Assembly (NCBI GenBank): GCA_003439945.1
Contig: QVRM01001266.1
Coordinates: 248,001 to 312,000 of the forward strand
Origin: Dermanyssus gallinae
Lineage: Eukaryota > Arthropoda > Arachnida > Mesostigmata > Dermanyssidae
DNA: 64,000 nt
Reading direction: 5' to 3'
Shown here: in pieces, positions 55,657 through 64,000 of the stretch
Numbering within the stretch: position 1 is the stretch's first letter
How the letters are laid out: each line of letters begins with the position of its first letter
Position numbers and translations under genes: made by a program
Notes under the pieces: model-generated
Told to the model about the DNA's origin: nothing
The model's database searches: none
The model's input: only the letters and a program-made list of their open reading frames with translations

Positions 55657-56724
55657 CAGGATATTACAGGAATATTTGATCAACGATATATGGAATTGTA
55701 GAGCTCGTTAAGGCAAATATTTTTTCCAATGGAACATGGTCTCTAAGAGGCCCTGTTTCGGAATGAGAGTTAAATTACTACAATTTGTGACATTGGTGTT
55801 TTTGCCCGACATAGGAGCATAGAATGTGCTGTTGCGAGACAACCAGGTTTCCTAGACAGAAGCTAAACACACCGTGTTCGTGAGAAAATTCTGCTTCTTT
55901 CGAAGAACTCATAAGGCCGGTCAGAAGATGCTACATGGTCGCTTAGAAGAGAATTCGCCAAACTGAAGTTATTTTATAAACCTTCACGCCCAATACCTCA
56001 AAATCATTACCTTACGACCACTTACAGCGCTCTAAACTAACATATTCAGATGTGCATTTCATGACGATCATTTTGGTACCAAACTTATGGCAATGCGAGC
56101 TGTGGTTGCGGAGTAATTACGATTTTTTGGTGGGATTTCCAGATTAAGTGCATGTAAAATGACGCGCTGCGGCTGTCGCGCGACACGTCGGCGGTAGTGA
56201 ACGTCGCCACACAGTCATTTTACATGCACTTAATCTGGACATCCCACCAAACAATCGTAATTACTCCGCAACCACAGCTCGCATTGCCATACGTTTGGTA
56301 CCAACATGATCATCATGAAATGCGCATTTGCCTGAATATGTTAGTTTAGAGCGCTGTAAGTGGTCGTAAGGTAATGATTTTGAAGTATTGGGCGTGAAGG
56401 TTAATAAAATAACTTCATTTTAGCGAATTCCTCTTCTAAGCGACCATGTAGCGTCTTCTGACCGGCCTTATGAGTTCATCGAAAGAAGCAGAATTTTCTC
56501 ACGAACACGGCGGTGTGTTTAGCTTCTGTCTAGGAAACCTGGTTGTCTCGCAACAGCACATTCTATGCTCCTATGTCGGGCAAAAACACCAATGTCACAA
56601 AATGTAGTAATTTAACTCTCATTCCGAAACAGGGCCTCTTAGAGACCATATTCCATTGGAAAAAATATTTGTCCTTAACGAGCTCTACAATTCCATATAT
56701 CGTTGATCAAATATTCCTGTAATA
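55657..56724. mobile_element. Foldback element, large near-perfect palindrome
   Basis: Arms of about 500 bp (55657-56160 and 56215-56724) are almost exact inverted complements around a short GC-rich centre (GCGCGACACGTCGGCGG). The left end CAGGATATTACAGGAATATT follows TA. The right end stops at CCTGTAATA and lacks the last few terminal bases. Non-coding. The arm similarity implies recent origin or arm homogenisation. Confidence 0.85.
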
Positions 56725-56734
56725 CATAATAATA

Positions 56735-56738
<4 letters not shown>

Positions 56739-56773
<35 letters not shown>
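56739..56773. repeat. (TA)n microsatellite
   Basis: TA tract separating the foldback from the next CAGGGTGTTCC terminus. Confidence 0.95.
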
Positions 56774-56776
<3 letters not shown>

Positions 56777-57531
56777 GGTGTTCCGATTTGTGTGTCCAAA
56801 ACGCTAGGGTATGGTCAAACTCGGTGAGAAAATCAATCATTGCCAATGGGTGGAAGCCGGGAAAACGTTTTGTTTAGGAGTGAGGATGAAATTTATAAAA
56901 GCAGTTATTCTGTCTTTTTTCTCCTACATAGTTGTGCAAAATCTACGTTTGCGGGAGAAGTCAGCAGTCAGCGCACAAAGGAACCGATCATACCGGCGTG
57001 TTTGGCGGAAAATTCTGCACAATAAAGTATACATTACTAGCTTGCGTAGCAAAAAGCGAATTGCCAGATTAAGGAAAGTCATAAAAAGTCAAAATGTTAC
57101 GTTAACGCTTTTTTGTGCAACATCGTAATTTTTTCCATTACGACCAAAAATGCACGTCCAAAAGACTACTCTCAGGCAATAGCAGATTTAATGCCCACTA
57201 CATTCGTACCAAAGTGATGGTGCTGCGTTACGTAGTTGCCAAGTGACTAAGCTTTTTCGACAGTCATATCGAAAGCGAAGGCATGCATACTTGCATAGGG
57301 TGTATGAGAAAGTTAGGTACATATTTTGAGGTTTGGTAGAACTCAGCAAGAGAATAATTTTTTCTAATGGAAAGAGGGGGCGAAAACGCCTTGGCAAAAT
57401 GCTACGGTTCTGGACGTGAAAACTTCAACGTGAAACATAACAACTATGACTGTCGAAAAAGCTTAGTCACTTGGCAACTACATAACGCAGCACCATCACT
57501 TTGGTACGAATGTAGTGGGCATTAAATCTGC
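56774..57531. mobile_element. Deleted DD41D-related element with internal inverted repeat
   Basis: Starts CAGGGTGTTCCGATTTGTGT, the same terminus as the DD41D element. After about 120 bp it diverges. An inner palindrome lies at 57180-57268 and 57447-57531 (AGCAGATTTAATGCCCACTA and its complement). It has no transposase, and no matching right terminus was found. Confidence 0.65.
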
Positions 57532-57532
57532 T

Positions 57533-57537
57533 ATATA

Positions 57538-57621
<84 letters not shown>
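57533..57621. repeat. (TA)n microsatellite
   Basis: About 90 bp TA tract 70 bp upstream of the gene B exon. Confidence 0.95.
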
Positions 57622-57623
<2 letters not shown>

Positions 57624-57691
57624 CATATTTGGCCGCACTGGAGACACTTTTTCAGAGTAACCTGACCATTTGTTTATTTTTCATTTTCCAG

Positions 57692-57876
57692 TTTATGATA
57701 AAATCATCGTCGCAGGCTATGGCTACCTTGCAGAAGTCCGTCCTAATGAACGACCAGAAACAACGGACGTGTTGCTGTACACAACAGGAACTGTTCTGCC
57801 AGAGAATCTGTGTGATTATCTTAACGATATTAAAACGGAATTCTGTGTAAAAAAACCCGATACAGGCATTTGCAGA
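57692..57876 (+). CDS. S1 serine protease, penultimate-type exon (gene B)
   Basis: A pyrimidine tract ends in CAG at 57689-57691 and a GTACGT donor follows at 57877. The translation has KIIVAGYGYLAEV, then ENLCDYLNDIKTEFC (Cys168 and Cys182 equivalents) and ends DTGICR, ready for a GDSG exon in phase 0. The entry phase and length (185 bp) match the gene A exon at 1266-1447 (182 bp), and the first 11 intronic bases (GTACGTATCGG) are identical. The residue at the 189 position is Gly. It probably belongs to the gene that begins at 22698, but the intervening Asp exon was not found, so it could be a different paralog. The terminal exon is not seen before the window end. Confidence 0.75.
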
Positions 57877-58494
57877 GTACGTATCGGTCGCTTATATCGC
57901 TAAATACCAATTAATTAATAATACAATTTGTGGCACACTTCGCACTAACATCATAGAAATTTGAATTGACCATTACGACTGACTGGGTCAAGTAGTGTCG
58001 TAGCTGGCAATGAAATGTTTCCAATGGCTTCTTAGACGCGCAACAAGCAGACCTAATTATGCCACCAGTGACCCCACTAGGCGGTCTTGGTTGATATGAC
58101 GGTCTGTCGGTTACCTACTTAATCAGTCAGGTTTTATGACGTTAATTGCCAACAAGTTGGCAATCTTCACTTTTCGTTTGAAATATGCACGTGTACGAGT
58201 ATAGGAACAGCCATCATTGGTGTCTAAGCAGTAATACAACAACATTAAGTATAATTAGATTAATAAAATATTTAAACCTCATAATTAACTCAGTACAAGT
58301 TTATGAACCATATAATAATGTAAGTTTAAAACATTTCACTACGAGTCACGTATTCCCTCGTTTTTTAGCTGCAGGAGAAAACGTGGTTTAAAAACAACAT
58401 TCCGTTTCGAAGCGCTAATTGTAGCTCGCTCCAAATGGTGGGCACCATGTAGGCCAAGGAGTGTCGAAGAAGGATGAGTCTGAACCCTTGCACC
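57877..58494. other. No recognisable feature (presumed intron)
   Basis: AT-rich sequence after the GTACGT donor without further exons or known repeats. Confidence 0.4.
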
Positions 58495-58640
58495 CTGAAC
58501 TGTGATGACGGGCAATCCGATATAAATCAGAAAGGAGGTAAAGTACATTGGGGTCAAGCTAGACACGGGACTGATCGGATAGGCACACGTTAAATGGTCC
58601 TAGCCGAGATGCTGCCATGGGGCCTCCTAGTGCCTGAAAG
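58495..58640 (+). pseudogene. LINE thumb-region fragment
   Basis: With two in-frame stops it reads MTGNPI, then EVKYIGVKLDTGLIG and AHVKWS, resembling the segment after the RT in APE-type LINEs (YLGVxLDxxLxxxxHV). Too short to assign a clade. The sequence to 59240 may belong to the same remnant but shows no motifs. Confidence 0.4.
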
Positions 58641-59244
58641 AAATAAAATGTATTTAGATAAAGGTCTGGATCTCACCTGGGCCAAGAGTGCCACAGTATC
58701 GGCTTGATACAAAAAACAGGCGCAGGTAAACCCGGTGTCACCACAGGGAGCTGGTCAACCAAGAGTCTGATGCCAGACCTTAGGGTGTGGTACGACCTGC
58801 CGACATGAAGAACTTTTCTTTTGGACGACTCAGGTACTGACCGGACACGGCGAGGCCGGCCCATCAGGGAGATGGTCGCCCTTATGATGATTTTGGCGGA
58901 GGCGTGGAAGGAGGCGACAAACTTGTTCAACGCCGTTTTGACACTCAAGGCAGCCAAGGAAATGTCCAGGCGGGAAAGGCTTGAGCGGGACTCTCGGAAA
59001 AGTGGTCGAAACGAGGAGCCGATGGAGGAGGAGCAGTCCCTCACAGGACAGTTTGCAAAATGGCAGTAACCTTCCATCCAACCGTAGGTAAACATTCGGG
59101 ATGATAGAACAGAGCAAAGGAGAACGACGGAGACGCCTCCCCTACGGCTTCGAGGTAATGCCAAAGTAGTACTGAGCCTGGGTGGAGAGGAATCCGGGTT
59201 TAATTGGTATATGAGTCGCCCAAGCTACATGTCACTCATATCCA

Positions 59245-59745
59245 TCATGGATTCCCCAAACCCCCCAGATCAGAAAAAACAACTCTGAGCTGGTTTTTGT
59301 AGCGCTGCAACCGTACTGGAGTTAGGGCGAAGCCGAACGTACAATCTGAATAACTGCCATTGTTTTGCACATTAACTCCCATTGTTTTGCACATTATAAG
59401 CTCCAAAAGGTGTCCCCGAACCTCGCGCGGATCATGTCGAGGGTCGGTGGGGTGGCAAGAGGAGAAAATCTTGTGACGCATGTGCATCATCTTTTCCCAA
59501 AATCATTCATAAAAAAAGCTAGCATCGCTAACTTTAAACATGCTAGCTAATCAAGGTTGAGAAGCCCGAGTCTGCTGTACCACGGAGTCACAACCGCGCG
59601 ATGAGAAAGAGCAATTATGGCTTTCATCGCGTCATTTTGAACGATCCTAAACGTGTCTAGGATAGTTGAGTACGTGGCGTTCCATAGAGTGATTCCGTAA
59701 ATTATATTTGGCTCGAGAAGCGCTTTGTAATCACTTTAAACCAGA
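59245..59745 (-). pseudogene. C-terminal fragment of a Jockey/CR1-type LINE
   Basis: From 59745 leftward the codons read DYKALLEPNIIYGITLWNAT, then RIVQNDAMKAIIALSHRAVV and TPWYSRLGLLNLD. This is the familiar region of Jockey/CR1-group ORF2 after the RT (LxYGIxLWG ... QxxAxRxI ... P). More decayed sequence follows to 59245. The BEL/Pao element lies 55 bp to its right. Confidence 0.6.
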
Positions 59746-59799
59746 ATGCACTTCTTACGGCCGCAAGCTCTCAATTGGCGTCTTACTTTTTATAGACTC

Positions 59800-60111
59800 T
59801 GTTGAGTTTCGGGGGAGCTTTTGTGTAAGCGAATTTAGTGGGTGGTTTCTATTTGTTATTTACGGTAGTGAACAAGCCGTTCTTGGCGGTTAGGCACAAC
59901 GACTAGTAAGTCCGTTTATTTCATATATCACACAGCCGTAGCAGACGGCTGGCAGCGGGAGCAGCACGTTTGAGTCTCCGCCTCCCTCTCCTTACAGAGC
60001 ATGATGTCAATGAGCGAAGCTACTGAGAGATTACGAGTTGTAGCCACCGCAACCGCAGTGTAGGTCGAACAGGCTCATAATATTTACACAATTTCAAAAG
60101 GTTTTCTGACA
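59800..60111 (-). repeat. 3' LTR of BEL/Pao element
   Basis: 312 bp, in plus orientation TGTTGAGTTTCGGG...TTTTCTGACA, i.e. TG...CA ends. It shares both ends and most of its first 130 bp with the other LTR but holds about 90 bp more in the middle. Confidence 0.85.
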
Positions 60112-60359
60112 GTCTACCTCATCCAGGTTGACAAGCCTGTTTCCATGGTAACTGGATTTCTGGTGACTGCATTAAAATATCAGTCTGTAGTCAGTTTGGA
60201 TATAATCGTTTGAAACTCCTCGAACGTGATCGAGCTTCGGCCGAGAGTTTTTCGCAAGGGCCGACTTGACGGCCCAACTAAACGTTCGTAGAAGACATCA
60301 TGCCATAGTTCTTTCGGACAAATTAACTCCCATTCGATACGGCGGTAGCGGAGAATGTC
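60112..60359 (-). other. Integrase C-terminal/3' region of BEL/Pao element, unassigned
   Basis: Short stretch between the integrase remnant and the 3' LTR. No clear polypurine tract seen next to the LTR on the minus strand. Confidence 0.4.
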
Positions 60360-60660
60360 CTACACGGCGGGATTCTTGATAGACGTTAGTAATTTCTTTA
60401 TGGCTGTCGATGCTTTGATGAACGATGTTCCGTTGTCGGTTATTGAGTGGCGACACCCTGGGTACTGACTCAGAAACCTCCTGATGGTGAGGAGTTCTAG
60501 TCTAGCGAGAGTGCGTCGGTCCTGACCGCGTGGAATGAGACGTAATTGTGCCATAACGAGTTGGCACTCACCGGCGCCATCGTGTGTGCACATCTGCAGA
60601 TACGCTACTGCGGCGTAGGCAGCCTCGGGCGCATCTCCGAATAGATGCAAATGGTACGTT
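60360..60660 (-). pseudogene. BEL/Pao RNase H-like and integrase fragments
   Basis: HLFGDAPEAAYAAVAYLQM resembles the RNase H-like start (HxFxDASxxAYGAVxYL). Shortly after, HSITDNGTSFIKASTAIKKL resembles the integrase core with the second catalytic Asp (SDNGTxFxxA). The closeness of the two means a large deletion between them. Confidence 0.75.
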
Positions 60661-60706
60661 ACGTCGCATGTGCCCGTTGCGGAGCGGCGGCGAGGTATTT
60701 TAAACG

Positions 60707-61300
60707 TTAGCAGTGCAGCTCAATCTCGTTCGTCCACCTCGTAAACTGAGTCGCTATATCGGAGTCCACGGGCTGGTCCCACCGAAGATGTTTATTCCAA
60801 AGTTCCAAAATGATCCGTTTTTTACGGACGACGAATGGGATCAGCCAACCACGTGGATCGAAAACAGAGGCTACAACAGGCGGCGTTGAATCAGAATCCA
60901 CGAGCTTCAAATGCCTCCGGATTGTCGACGCGAGGAAAGCATGCTCGAAGCGGCCCCCAGGTCACACGTTTTATCTGGAAGCATCTGACTTTCTCGTCGT
61001 GAGGTCCTCGCCAAAGAAACTGAAATAGACGACGATCGTGGTCAGGGAGATTTTTACTCGCATAAATACCTTAGTAATATGGGCAGAGGTTGCGACGCAA
61101 TGAAGGCGCAAGTTGATTAAGAGCTTGACTAGGCCCGGGTTAAGTTTCGGTCCGACGAGGAAGTGGTGGGTTAGTGACGTACTTCCTGGCGCTGATGATG
61201 AACGGTCAAAGACAATCCGGAACTTTGACGTAGTCCCCGATGTCGTTATCACCTTGTGATGAGGCATAAAGATAGTCGCGAAGAATAGTCGCAATTGTTA
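60707..61300 (-). pseudogene. BEL/Pao reverse transcriptase and A17-type region (broken)
   Basis: The 61294-60971 frame has FMPHHKVITTSGTTSKFRIV, then FDRSSSAPGSTSLTHHFLVG and PKLNPGLVKLLINLRLHC, the BEL/Pao RT beginning. The YxDD part is missing. The 60910-60707 frame has VASVFDPRGWLIPFVVRKK and ILELWNKHLRWDQPVDSDIA, the conserved Pao A17-like segment after the RT. An internal deletion joins the two. Confidence 0.8.
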
Positions 61301-61589
61301 TCAGTCCCAAGGTCAATGTCGAACAACTCCTCAGCAGATCCCTAGCGTACAAAGGCCATCACCTCATCGCCATATCGCTTGTATGGCTCAGGATCGCGGC
61401 GAAAGGATCGGTGTTTACTTTCCAGGCGAGCAAGAGCTGTGCTTTTGTTGTTCCATAGTTGCAATATGTTGTCTTTGCGTGTACTCTTTTCGATCGTAAG
61501 ACACACTCTCTTCGAATTGGCGAACGGCGGCTGCGTCGTCAGATGAGAGGCTCGGTGTGCGGCCGCGCAGCAATGAGTGATGACGTTCG

Positions 61590-61790
61590 CTACATCAGCT
61601 TTAATGTTGGGCGACGCACCAATACTTTTGGTATCGATGATATCTTTTGAGTACTTAAGTGGGCAAACTCTTGGATGTTGAGGTTGGCATGATAAACTGG
61701 CTGGGCGTCTAGTAAGTGTTTGAGCGCGTCTGGGGCGACAAAAGTCAAACTACTTCCCAGATCCATCAAGGCGCGCACCGGAAGGCGCGC
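61590..61790 (-). pseudogene. BEL/Pao aspartic protease fragment
   Basis: RALMDLGSSLTFVAPDALKH resembles the DUF1758-type protease start (RALxDSGSxxSFI). The catalytic Asp is present but DSG is DLG. Follows the Gag knuckles in order. Confidence 0.7.
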
Positions 61791-61919
61791 AACTTCCGGC
61801 GTTTGTTAGTAACGCAGTTGTTGCCATGTACACTAGATAATGCTCGTTATGGCAGCGCTTATGAAGATCCCTCGCAGCGGCGACTGGATGGCTACTGCTG
61901 CTAGTTGCGCTGTGCATCG

Positions 61920-63320
61920 AGGTGCAATGGTCTCTCGAGTAACACACACACTCAGCACCCAACAGTGGGTCCAGCACACTGTGACAGCTTGACGTGTCGA
62001 TGACGGAAGCACACATGACACCTGTTTTGCTCGAGAAGGATTTAATTCCGTTGCTCGATCGTTAAGTCGGTAGCACAGCGTAACGATGAATGTTTAGCGT
62101 CGTTGCAGAAAAGACACGGACGAAGAGAACTTGCGTGGCTGTGGCACTGCTACTGCCAACTCGGCCGACTTAAAACGGTTGCCAGCATGATAGTCCGTTT
62201 TCCTCAGTCTCTGCGATGCCTCGGGCTGCCGTCGCTCTCAATTCTCATCGACGTCGGTTAGCTGACCGAGTATCGCTGTATCTTCGCGCAGTGACGTATA
62301 CCGGGTGACACATCAATCAACTGGCGGATTTCGTCAGCGGCAAATTTATCGACACCGCCTGTCGTCACCAAATCATTGTCAGCAGAACTGCCTGACGCGG
62401 AATGGATAGACGACAGTCGCCTATTCTCGGTGAAGTCAATCCCGTGGAGGGGATAGCTGCCCGGAATGTAGCTTTTAACGACAAGGAATACGTATGTAAC
62501 GGACTCTCGAGTCCATCTAGCGACTGTACTGCGGACTGTACGAAGTTAGGAGCCTGCCGTCGTAAACCTGCATTATCAAACTGCGATTTTACTCTTGGTT
62601 GTTTTTGCAACGACGCAATCAATTGCTGGCTGGCGATGTCCAGCCTTCTGTAGTTGTCTTCTAACAACCTAAGAGCCACCTTGTAGCTGACATCGTTCAC
62701 CGGCAATGAGTCAACTAGTTGCTTTGGAGGGCCACGCAGTAGCTTTCGGAGAGCTACACGACGATCGGTGGTCGAGGCAATTGTGCGACGAGACATTCAG
62801 TTATCACAATAAGCGATAAAGGCACGATAACGCAAAATATCTTCATCGAACATCTCAGGGGGACATGTCGAGAACGGGCGGGGCAGGACTGATGATGAAC
62901 TGGCTTGGTATCAAAGATGACGAGAATGTGGATGTTGCTGCTGCAGTTGCTGTCGAGGGCGAGTCCGTTGTCGCATTACGCATCAGTGGAGCGGTTACTG
63001 AATTCACTTCGTCAATCAGCTATTTAAGAAGTGTTGAACATTTCAGCGCCGCGTTTAAAGGCTCATCGCTTTTTTCAAATTCACGATCGAGCCAGGCTTC
63101 TTTGGGCAAACTATTATGAGCAACAATCCGAGCGTCGTAGTCGCCCATCGCCTGATACCGTTTTTCGACATTTCGTTGCAGGTCGACCAGCTCGGCTTTG
63201 TCCCGCTGGTCTGCCGCGATGTGTTTTATTTGTAACGTCCGTTCCGCGTACAGTTAGTTTAAAGCGGTTGCGCTCGATTGTCCAGAAGCGCCGTAGGCAG
63301 GTGAGTGCTCGATCCGTCAT
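61920..63320 (-). pseudogene. BEL/Pao Gag with zinc knuckles (broken)
   Basis: A first ATG at 63320 (MTDRALTCLRR) lies about 130 nt after the primer site. Decayed sequence then leads to the 62796-62365 frame, with VALRKLLRGPPKQLVDSLPV and YKVALRLLEDNYRR, matching the core of BEL/Pao Gag (DUF1759-type: LxxLLxGxAxxxIxxL ... AxxxLxxxFG). Farther on, 62130-61920 has CLFCNDAKHSSLRC and CHVCFRHRHVKLSQC, zinc-binding clusters typical for this group. Several stops and frameshifts. Confidence 0.75.
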
Positions 63321-63449
63321 GATCGAGTTGTCGTTGTGAGCAAGATTTCACAAGACACACGACACTCGAAACGCGTGAGCAGCGGGCCTGCTCGTGGTCG
63401 ATGCACTCAAAGTTCAAAACGACGAAAAACACACGAAAGCGTGAAAACA

Positions 63450-63474
63450 GGCTCGAATCCTGGTCACGGCACCA
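63450..63474 (-). promoter_or_regulatory. Primer-binding site, tRNA-His type
   Basis: One base inside the 5' LTR. The plus strand reads GGCTCGAATCC, then TGGTCACGGCACCA, i.e. the 3' end of a tRNA with CCA. TCACGGC-A-CCA is the acceptor end of animal tRNA-His, and from memory the fruit-fly tRNA-His differs by one base over this stretch. The primer would anneal to the minus-strand RNA here to start reverse transcription. Confidence 0.75.
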
Positions 63475-63475
63475 A

Positions 63476-63695
63476 TGTAGAGTTTCGGGAGAGAGCCTTT
63501 GTTTAAGCGAATTTAGTGGATTTCTATTTGCTATTTTCGGGAGTGAACAAGCCGTTCTTGGCGGTTAGGCACAACGACTAGTAAGTCCGTTTATTTCATA
63601 TATCACACGTTCGTAGCAGACGGCCGCCAGCATGTTTGAAATTCCGCCTATCGAACAGGCTCATAATATTTGCACAGTTCAAAGGTTTTCTGACA
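63476..63695 (-). repeat. 5' LTR of BEL/Pao element
   Basis: 220 bp, TGTAGAGTTTCGGG...TTTTCTGACA in plus orientation. Shorter than its partner through an internal deletion near 63620-63650. Confidence 0.85.
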
Positions 63696-63705
63696 GACTC
63701 TGAAG

Positions 63706-63914
63706 ATGCAAACACCGTTAATTGCCATTTGCTGTTTCATTGTCTCTGTGCACAGAAATCCAACACTGTGTGCTCAGCTACCTCGCTATTCTTGGTCTGA
63801 AAATGGTATATGCCAGCAGTGTTTGGGAGCATTGTGCACATGCACCTTTTTGGATAAGGAAAAGGTACTGCCCTACGCGGGCGTTAAACAGTACCTTTTT
63901 GTATGCAAAATTAG
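63706..63914 (+). CDS. Possible first exon of a small cysteine-rich secreted protein
   Basis: ATG at 63706 opens MQTPLIAICCFIVSV, a short hydrophobic core like a signal peptide. A Cys-containing region (ENGICQQCLGALCTCTFLDK) follows and the exon ends KI plus AG at a strong donor, AG/GTAAGT (63915), in phase 2. An alternative is an internal exon starting after the acceptor-like GTGCACAG at 63745-63752. I do not recognise the family. The BEL/Pao element sits 10 bp upstream of the ATG, and in the uninterrupted sequence TTTTTATAGACTC would directly precede it, a possible TATA-like context. The rest of the gene would lie to the right. Confidence 0.4.
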
Positions 63915-64000
63915 GTAAGTGCGTGAGTGCACGACAGGCATTATCAGTGATGGAGCTCTAGTCGAAAGCAGTTTCCCGTCTGTCGTGTCGTTAAGCGGAG

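Larger units (their letters stand above)
59795..63700 (-). mobile_element. BEL/Pao LTR retrotransposon (internally deleted)
   Basis: LTRs at 59800-60111 and 63476-63695 enclose about 3.4 kb with Gag, protease, RT, A17/RNase H-like and integrase remnants, all on the minus strand. GACTC at 59795-59799 and 63696-63700 is the 5-bp target duplication. The typical internal region of this group is longer, so parts of RT, RNase H and integrase are missing. Frames are broken throughout. Confidence 0.9.

Noticed and set aside
58821..59069. 82-codon charged plus-strand frame as a host gene
   Set aside because: No motif or splice context; probably a LINE remnant or chance frame.
59245..59745. Part of the BEL/Pao element
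   Set aside because: Lies outside the LTR and target duplication and encodes Jockey/CR1-type sequence.
63450..63474. tRNA gene-like 3' end on the plus strand
   Set aside because: Only the last 25 nt including CCA are present, placed one base from an LTR. It is the primer-binding site of the BEL/Pao element, not a tRNA gene.

Overview
This is eukaryotic DNA, almost certainly from an arthropod. The coding pieces are short exons with consensus splice sites, separated by long introns. The rest is a dense, nested bed of transposable elements (BEL/Pao, Ty3/Gypsy, several non-LTR clades, mariner and a second Tc1/mariner-type element), a tRNA-derived SINE and many (TA)n and (TAA)n tracts. No bacterial operon, rRNA gene, CRISPR array or convincing intact tRNA gene was seen. 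A chelicerate such as a mite or tick would fit, but nothing here proves it.

Host genes. Dispersed plus-strand exons encode S1 (chymotrypsin-fold) serine proteases. Gene A has a penultimate exon at 1266-1447 and a terminal GDSG exon at 7338-7526, followed by AATAAA at 7599. Gene B starts with a type II membrane-anchor exon (22698-22887). It continues with a RIVNG...His exon (26992-27158) and, about 30 kb later, an exon (57692-57876) paralogous to the gene A penultimate exon. Splice phases agree at every junction that can be tested. A possible first exon of a secreted protein lies at 63706-63914.

Transposon layout. 666-1153: palindromic foldback element. 2925-5960: R2-like LINE. 9890-10345: Gypsy integrase remnant. 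10400-15966: R1/Jockey-type LINE. 16145-18167 (minus): second R2-like copy. 18660-21881 (minus): second copy of the R1-type LINE, lacking its 3' end. 23862-25566: foldback copies, one carrying a SINE. 27740-44206: seven full or partial copies of a LINE whose ORF2 has a restriction-enzyme-like endonuclease and which is preceded by a Gag ORF with three CCHC knuckles. Several copies end in (TAA)n and one carries a second SINE. 46493-48540 (minus): R1-type LINE. 49497-57531: a nearly continuous chain of TA-targeting DNA elements, comprising foldbacks, DD41D elements with ~630 bp inverted repeats and a near-intact mariner. 59800-63695 (minus): BEL/Pao element with LTRs, a 5-bp target duplication and a tRNA-His-type primer site.

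How it fits together. The protease genes appear to have been expanded by transposons landing in their introns. (TA)n tracts recur at element boundaries and may be both targets and remnants. The most unusual items are the Gag plus RLE-type LINE family, the membrane-anchored protease with an altered catalytic domain, and the back-to-back chain of TA-specific transposons.
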